Source: Callaeas wilsoni
Taxonomy: Eukaryota; Chordata; Aves; Passeriformes; Callaeidae
NCBI GenBank assembly: GCA_013398955.1
Contig: VWPU01002887.1
Coordinates: forward strand, 62,001-126,000
DNA length: 64,000 nucleotides
Direction: 5' to 3'
In this document: positions 63,205-64,000 of the stretch, one piece after another
How the letters are laid out: every line of letters begins with the position of its first letter
Numbering within the stretch: the stretch's first letter is position 1
Notes under the pieces: model-generated
Databases searched by the model: none
What the model was told of the DNA's origin: nothing
What the model saw: the letters and a program-made list of their open reading frames with translations, nothing else
Program-made: the position numbers and the translations under genes

Positions 63205-63295
63205 GTGACTCCTGCGGTGTCCTGTGCAGGGCCTGGAGTTGGATTTGATGATGCTTATGGGTCCCTTCCAACTCAGCTTATTCTGTGACCAGTCT
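63205..63295 (+). mobile_element. CR1 LINE 3' end fragment, sense
   Basis: gtgcagggcctggagttgga followed by tgatgatgcttatgggtccc, ttccaactcagcttattctg matches the conserved CR1 3' terminus. It is a short, heavily 5'-truncated insertion. Confidence 0.85.
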
Positions 63296-64000
63296 GTGAG
63301 CATACGATGGACTCTGCCTTCACTACTGTGATAAACACATGTATATCTAACACATAAACCACACATGTCTAGATGCATTTATATACACATCTATTTATGC
63401 ATATCTATCACCATCACTCCTTTAGTACCAGAAAAGAGCCAGGCGTTCTTGCTGAGCTGCATGCCATCTTGATTGATGGCATTTAAACTGGTCCAGGGCT
63501 ACCTGTGTTTGCAACTAGAGCATGGGGTGCATTGGAAGAGTTTCAGATGTCAGCTATAAAGCAATACCAGGAACTTGAGGAGAACCACCCTGAGGTCTGA
63601 GCTCTGACTCCCTTGTCTGAAGGGCATGGCCATTCTAGCAGCTTCTGAATTTCCTCTGATGGCCTCCCATCAGTTTGGAGATGCAGCAATAGGATCCAGC
63701 ATTTAAGAAATCATCCAGTGCCCAAATTTTCTACTAATCTCGGAGGACTCTGAAACAGGTACTTTAAAAGGAAACTGAAGGAAAAAATGAAGTCCTCCTT
63801 CCTTGAATTCTCCAGTCCTCACAGAAGAGCCCTTAAATAAAGCAGCACTCATTCAGATTTAAAGGCAGTAAAATGCTTTCTTGAGCATTTCCCATGGCTT
63901 AATATGAAGAGCAGTTGCCATATTGTACCTGCATCCATTTACCCTGGCCATAGGATAGTAAATTGCTCTGGAAACACATACCAAATTAATGCTAGATTTT

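Larger units (their letters stand above)
58611..64000. other. Downstream intergenic DNA, no recognised gene
   Basis: This region is moderately GC-rich at 58900-61450, with overlapping open frames of 100-166 codons on both strands that show no known motif or mutual consistency. I take them as chance. 61500-62000 is AT-richer and could hold conserved noncoding DNA. A short CR1 3' end lies near 63205-63295. In mammals SH3RF3 is followed by convergent SEPTIN10, but I see no septin coding sequence here. Confidence 0.6.

Noticed and set aside
1..64000. Bacterial-style systems (operons, CRISPR arrays, phage or plasmid modules)
   Set aside because: Spliced vertebrate gene structure, CR1 LINEs, an avian LTR and a bird SINE show this is vertebrate nuclear DNA; no clustered spacer-repeat pattern is present.

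Overview
This window is nuclear DNA from a bird, most likely a passerine. CR1 LINE copies are the dominant repeats. There is a solo LTR of a type familiar from songbird genomes. A tRNA-Ile-headed SINE with a CR1-like tail, resembling the passerine element TguSINE1, lies at 22089-22232. No bacterial or phage genes, operons, CRISPR arrays or origins are present.

The only protein-coding gene I can support is on the + strand: the 3' half of SH3RF3 (POSH2), a multi-SH3 scaffold and E3 ubiquitin ligase. Six exons (10402-10502, 14573-14743, 17967-18217, 22291-22595, 45262-45599, 55352-55520) have GT-AG borders. Their phases join without a break into 444 codons plus a stop. They encode a linker, the third SH3 domain, a long Ser/Pro/Ala-rich disordered region, a Lys-rich '[15 protein letters not shown]' block, and the C-terminal fourth SH3 domain. 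The RING finger, the first two SH3 domains and the promoter must lie upstream of base 1. The first coding exon here is only 101 bp, and its correct frame contains no ATG-initiated long ORF, so it is easily missed.

Layout: 1-10401 is intron with a decayed, nearly complete CR1 ORF2 (about 5580-8500). 10402-22595 holds four clustered exons. 22596-45261 is a 22.7-kb intron with a minus-strand CR1 fragment, ancient CR1 relics, a solo LTR nested in one relic, and a 616-bp exact duplication around a single N that is probably an assembly error. 45262-55520 holds the last two exons, separated by a 9.75-kb intron with another CR1 fragment. From 55521 comes the 3' UTR with several possible poly(A) signals, then intergenic DNA to 64000 in which I recognise no further gene.

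I found no new biological system. The points most worth checking are the unmerged-contig duplication at 38222-39454, the SINE about 60 bp upstream of an SH3RF3 splice acceptor, a possible decayed coding sequence on the minus strand at 23250-25475, and the unusually CpG-rich exon at 22291-22595.
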